NCBI RefSeq assembly: GCF_003332885.2
Contig: NZ_QOWJ01000009.1
Span: 1 to 64,000, forward strand
DNA from: Paracnuella aquatica
GTDB taxonomy: Bacteria > Bacteroidota > Bacteroidia > Chitinophagales > Chitinophagaceae
Reading direction: 5' to 3'
DNA: 64,000 bases
A program made the position numbers and the translations under genes. This document shows positions 62,256 through 64,000 of the stretch, one piece after another (position 1 is the first letter of the stretch; every line of letters starts with the position of its first letter). The notes below the pieces were generated by a model. The model was not told where the DNA came from and did not search any database. It was given only the letters and a program-made list of their open reading frames with translations.

Positions 62256-62774
62256 TTAATCCATCAGCACCACTTCATCTTTGCCGTCTTCGTTCCACAC
62301 TACTTTTACCCGCTGCGAAACAATAGAGTCAATCGTTTTTCCGGTGTAGTCGGGTTGGATGGGCAGTTGCCTGCTATATCGCCGATCAACCAGCACCAGC
62401 AGCTCCACTTTTTCCGGCCGGCCAAAATCCATCAGTGCATCCAATGCGGCACGGATGGTGCGGCCAGTGTATAACACATCATCAACGAGCACTACTTTTT
62501 TTCCCTCAATGGAAAATGGAATATCAGTATGATTGGGTACATGTATGCCTTTACGCAGGTCATCGCGGTAAAATGTAATATCCAGTTTGCCGTAATCGGG
62601 CGGCGTTGTTGTTTCCTTGCAAATGGCTTCGTACAGCCGGTCGGACAGGTACACGCCACGCGGCTGAATGCCAATCAACACGCTGCTTTTACTGTCCACA
62701 TGATTTTCTAACACCTGGTTGGCCAGCCGCCTGATGGCCAGGGTAATTTGCTGATGATTGAGGATGGTTTTCAA
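62256..62774 (-). CDS. pyrR: PyrR bifunctional pyrimidine regulator/uracil phosphoribosyltransferase
   Basis: This 172-residue protein is a PRPP-binding phosphoribosyltransferase-fold protein that in other phyla regulates pyr mRNA and converts uracil to UMP. The PRPP loop is VVLVDDVLYTGRTIRAA, and the hood motif SVLIGIQPRGVYLSDRL is typical. A TTG start at 62774 (MKTILNHQQITLAIRRLA) is chosen because it matches the family length and N terminus; there is no ATG near, and other in-frame TTG codons lie upstream to 62813. A CCCAAA/TTTGGG inverted repeat sits directly next to the start. It is placed upstream of pyrB. Confidence 0.88.
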   Translation of the reverse strand: MKTILNHQQITLAIRRLANQVLENHVDSKSSVLIGIQPRGVYLSDRLYEAICKETTTPPDYGKLDITFYRDDLRKGIHVPNHTDIPFSIEGKKVVLVDDVLYTGRTIRAALDALMDFGRPEKVELLVLVDRRYSRQLPIQPDYTGKTIDSIVSQRVKVVWNEDGKDEVVLMD

Positions 62775-62775
62775 A

Positions 62776-62789
62776 CCCAAAAATTTGGG
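62776..62789 (-). promoter_or_regulatory. Palindrome next to the pyrR start codon
   Basis: CCCAAA and TTTGGG with a two-base centre lie just upstream of the TTG at 62774 on the minus strand. It could affect translation start or protein binding. It might equally be chance. Confidence 0.3.
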
Positions 62790-62830
62790 ATAAAAATAGG
62801 CAAAGCAGCGCAACAGCTGTTTGATAAATA

Positions 62831-62861
62831 ATGAAAGCCGGGAACTTCCCGGCTTTCATTA
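62831..62861 (-). terminator. Terminator after outer-membrane protein gene
   Basis: AATGAAAGCCGGGAA and TTCCCGGCTTTCATT arms form a perfect hairpin, 27 bases beyond the stop of the minus-strand gene. Confidence 0.75.
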
Positions 62862-62887
62862 TTTGCTTATATGATTCAATGACGTTC

Positions 62888-63565
62888 TTATTTGGCTGCG
62901 CCAAAATGATAGGTAAGACCTACCTGCAGCACACGGTTGCGGAAGTCCATATTGGCTGACGAAGGAGAATCTTCGTTGTTCCACACATTGGTAAATCCGT
63001 ACACATAACGGGCATTAACACCCAGCCCAATACGCGATAGGTAACCTACGCCACCAGCCAATGAGAAGTCGGTTTTCTTAACATAGTCGCGGTCTTTCAG
63101 GTTTACCTCGCCACCTGCATTACGATCGGCATTGGCACTGGAAAGATAGCTGAACTGCGGGCCGGCTTCAATCATAAAGCCGCTTGGCGAAGCCAATTGC
63201 AACATCAGGGGCACCGAGACATAATGGAAATCGAACTCGTTCAAACCGGCAAGGTTTGGATCGGCCGAAGCCATGGGTGATGTTTTAGAACCCTGGATGT
63301 TGTACAAAATCTCGGGCTGGATGCGGAAAGCACCGGCAACAGGGATGTTGTAAAAAAAGCCTGCATGCAGCGAAGTTTTTGCATTGTTGTTCATGCCGCT
63401 ATTGGCACTGCCTGCATCTTTAATTTCCAAGCGGGCAGAGTTGATACCAGCCTTGATGCCAAAGCGGGGTTTCACTTCCATTGGGGTACGTAATTGCGGG
63501 TCATTCTGCGCACTTGCCGAGATACCGACAGCCAGCGCCATCGCCAAAAAATGGATTTTTTTCAT
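62888..63565 (-). CDS. Porin family outer-membrane beta-barrel protein
   Basis: This 225-residue protein has a signal peptide (ending SASAQ near residue 20) and an eight-strand outer-membrane beta-barrel of the PorT/OMP_b-brl type. Typical pieces are RFGIKAGINSARLEI, the LHAGFFYNIPVAGAFRIQPE strand pair, FDFHYVSVPLMLQLAS and a C terminus of VGLTYHFGAAK. Such barrels have no clear transport function; some are structural. It follows a related gene upstream on the same strand, suggesting tandem duplication. Confidence 0.9.
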   Translation of the reverse strand: MKKIHFLAMALAVGISASAQNDPQLRTPMEVKPRFGIKAGINSARLEIKDAGSANSGMNNNAKTSLHAGFFYNIPVAGAFRIQPEILYNIQGSKTSPMASADPNLAGLNEFDFHYVSVPLMLQLASPSGFMIEAGPQFSYLSSANADRNAGGEVNLKDRDYVKKTDFSLAGGVGYLSRIGLGVNARYVYGFTNVWNNEDSPSSANMDFRNRVLQVGLTYHFGAAK

Positions 63566-63677
63566 AATGGTGTTTTTCTATTCGTACAATTTAAAAAAGG
63601 GTGTATAGGTTGGGTGTTATTGCGTCGACTCGAATATTCGAAACAGACAATATATTCAAGCTTCGGCGGCGATCGAC

Positions 63678-64000
63678 TTATCTGGATTTTGCTTTGTGAG
63701 ACGGATCCAACATGTAGAACAATGAGATCTGGAAATTGTTTTGCGTTCCTTTACCCGGTCCTGTTGTTACATCCGACAATCCAAGGTTGTAACGACCACC
63801 AACGCCCAGGCCGGAATAAGACAGGTAGTTCAAACCAAAACCAAGTGAAGCATTGGTTGTTTTAAAATCATCTTTTGAATTTTCCTCTTCACCATTCTGG
63901 TCTTTTAATTTCGAGCTAACAAGAAACCCGATCTGCGGACCGGCTTCAATTCTGAAACCATTATCGAACATGTATTGCAGCATCAGTGGAACGTTGATGT
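63678..64000 (-). CDS. Outer-membrane beta-barrel protein, partial
   Basis: Only the C-terminal 107 or so residues lie in the window; the gene continues past position 64000. The remaining part matches its neighbour: INVPLMLQYMFDNGFRIEAG parallels VSVPLMLQLASPSGFMIEAG, followed by ASLGFGLNYLSYSGLGVGGRY and the C-terminal strand of a barrel. It has no visible start codon here, so the N terminus is unknown. The two genes are probably paralogues in tandem. Confidence 0.85.
   Translation of the reverse strand, partial: INVPLMLQYMFDNGFRIEAGPQIGFLVSSKLKDQNGEEENSKDDFKTTNASLGFGLNYLSYSGLGVGGRYNLGLSDVTTGPGKGTQNNFQISLFYMLDPSHKAKSR

Noticed and set aside
1-64000. tRNA, rRNA, CRISPR arrays, prophage or insertion-sequence transposase
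   Set aside because: No tRNA-like acceptor and T-loop pattern, no regularly spaced repeats and no transposase or integrase motifs were seen on reading; a tool search would be needed to exclude small RNAs.

Overview
The window looks like a chromosomal segment of a member of the Bacteroidota, most likely family Chitinophagaceae. The evidence is a SusC/SusD pair, many lipoproteins with Bacteroidetes-style signal peptides, TAnnTTTG-type promoter boxes, generally weak ribosome binding sites, futalosine-type menaquinone synthesis (MqnE), PVC-type haem dehydrogenases and short dispersed palindromes in the gaps. No tRNA, rRNA, CRISPR array, integrase, transposase or prophage gene was seen.

Layout. 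1-16 kb: a 3-hydroxyacyl-CoA dehydrogenase and a convergent M28 peptidase; a minus-strand topoisomerase IV block (parE, a DUF1835 protein, a serine hydrolase, parC); a small acidic orphan with a strong ribosome binding site; a peptide-binding lipoprotein, an M1 aminopeptidase and a flippase. 16-26 kb: NlpC/P60 peptidase, dnaE, thioredoxin, a nucleoside permease, mqnE, a LysM protein, several small conserved proteins and an ArsR-type regulator. 26-34 kb: an oxidative sugar-metabolism block with a Tat-exported TIM-barrel isomerase-like protein, a PVC-type cytochrome c dehydrogenase with HEAT repeats, and a divergent 1253-residue fusion (ThuA, glucose/sorbosone dehydrogenase, PKD, cytochrome c, CBM6-like, cytochrome c). 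34-45 kb: susC, susD, a VCBS/ASPIC-UnbV lipoprotein and a vanadium haloperoxidase-like lipoprotein, all on the minus strand. 45-54 kb: two DUF2382 stress proteins, a membrane pyrophosphatase, a PfkB kinase, a P2A-type cation ATPase, a DUF4142 lipoprotein and a sterol desaturase-like enzyme. 54-58 kb: a BlaI-like repressor with an M56 membrane peptidase behind a clear palindromic operator, then an AT-rich 1.2-kb stretch without a gene. 58-64 kb: an LEA2 lipoprotein, an HMA metal-binding protein with pyrE, a NUDIX hydrolase, pyrB with coaD, pyrR, and two beta-barrel outer-membrane proteins, the last cut by the window end.

How parts fit. The 26-45 kb region is the accessory heart: SusCD import, surface or periplasmic oxidases with covalently bound haem, a haloperoxidase and an isomerase could together take up and oxidise a carbohydrate or phenolic-sugar substrate and pass electrons to the respiratory chain. 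This is inference from domains and neighbourhood. Pyrimidine genes pyrE, pyrB and pyrR lie within about 4 kb in separate transcription units. The gaps carry several families of inverted repeats, some acting as transcript ends and some resembling REP or MITE elements. Four genes have a promoter box so close to the start codon that a leaderless mRNA is expected.
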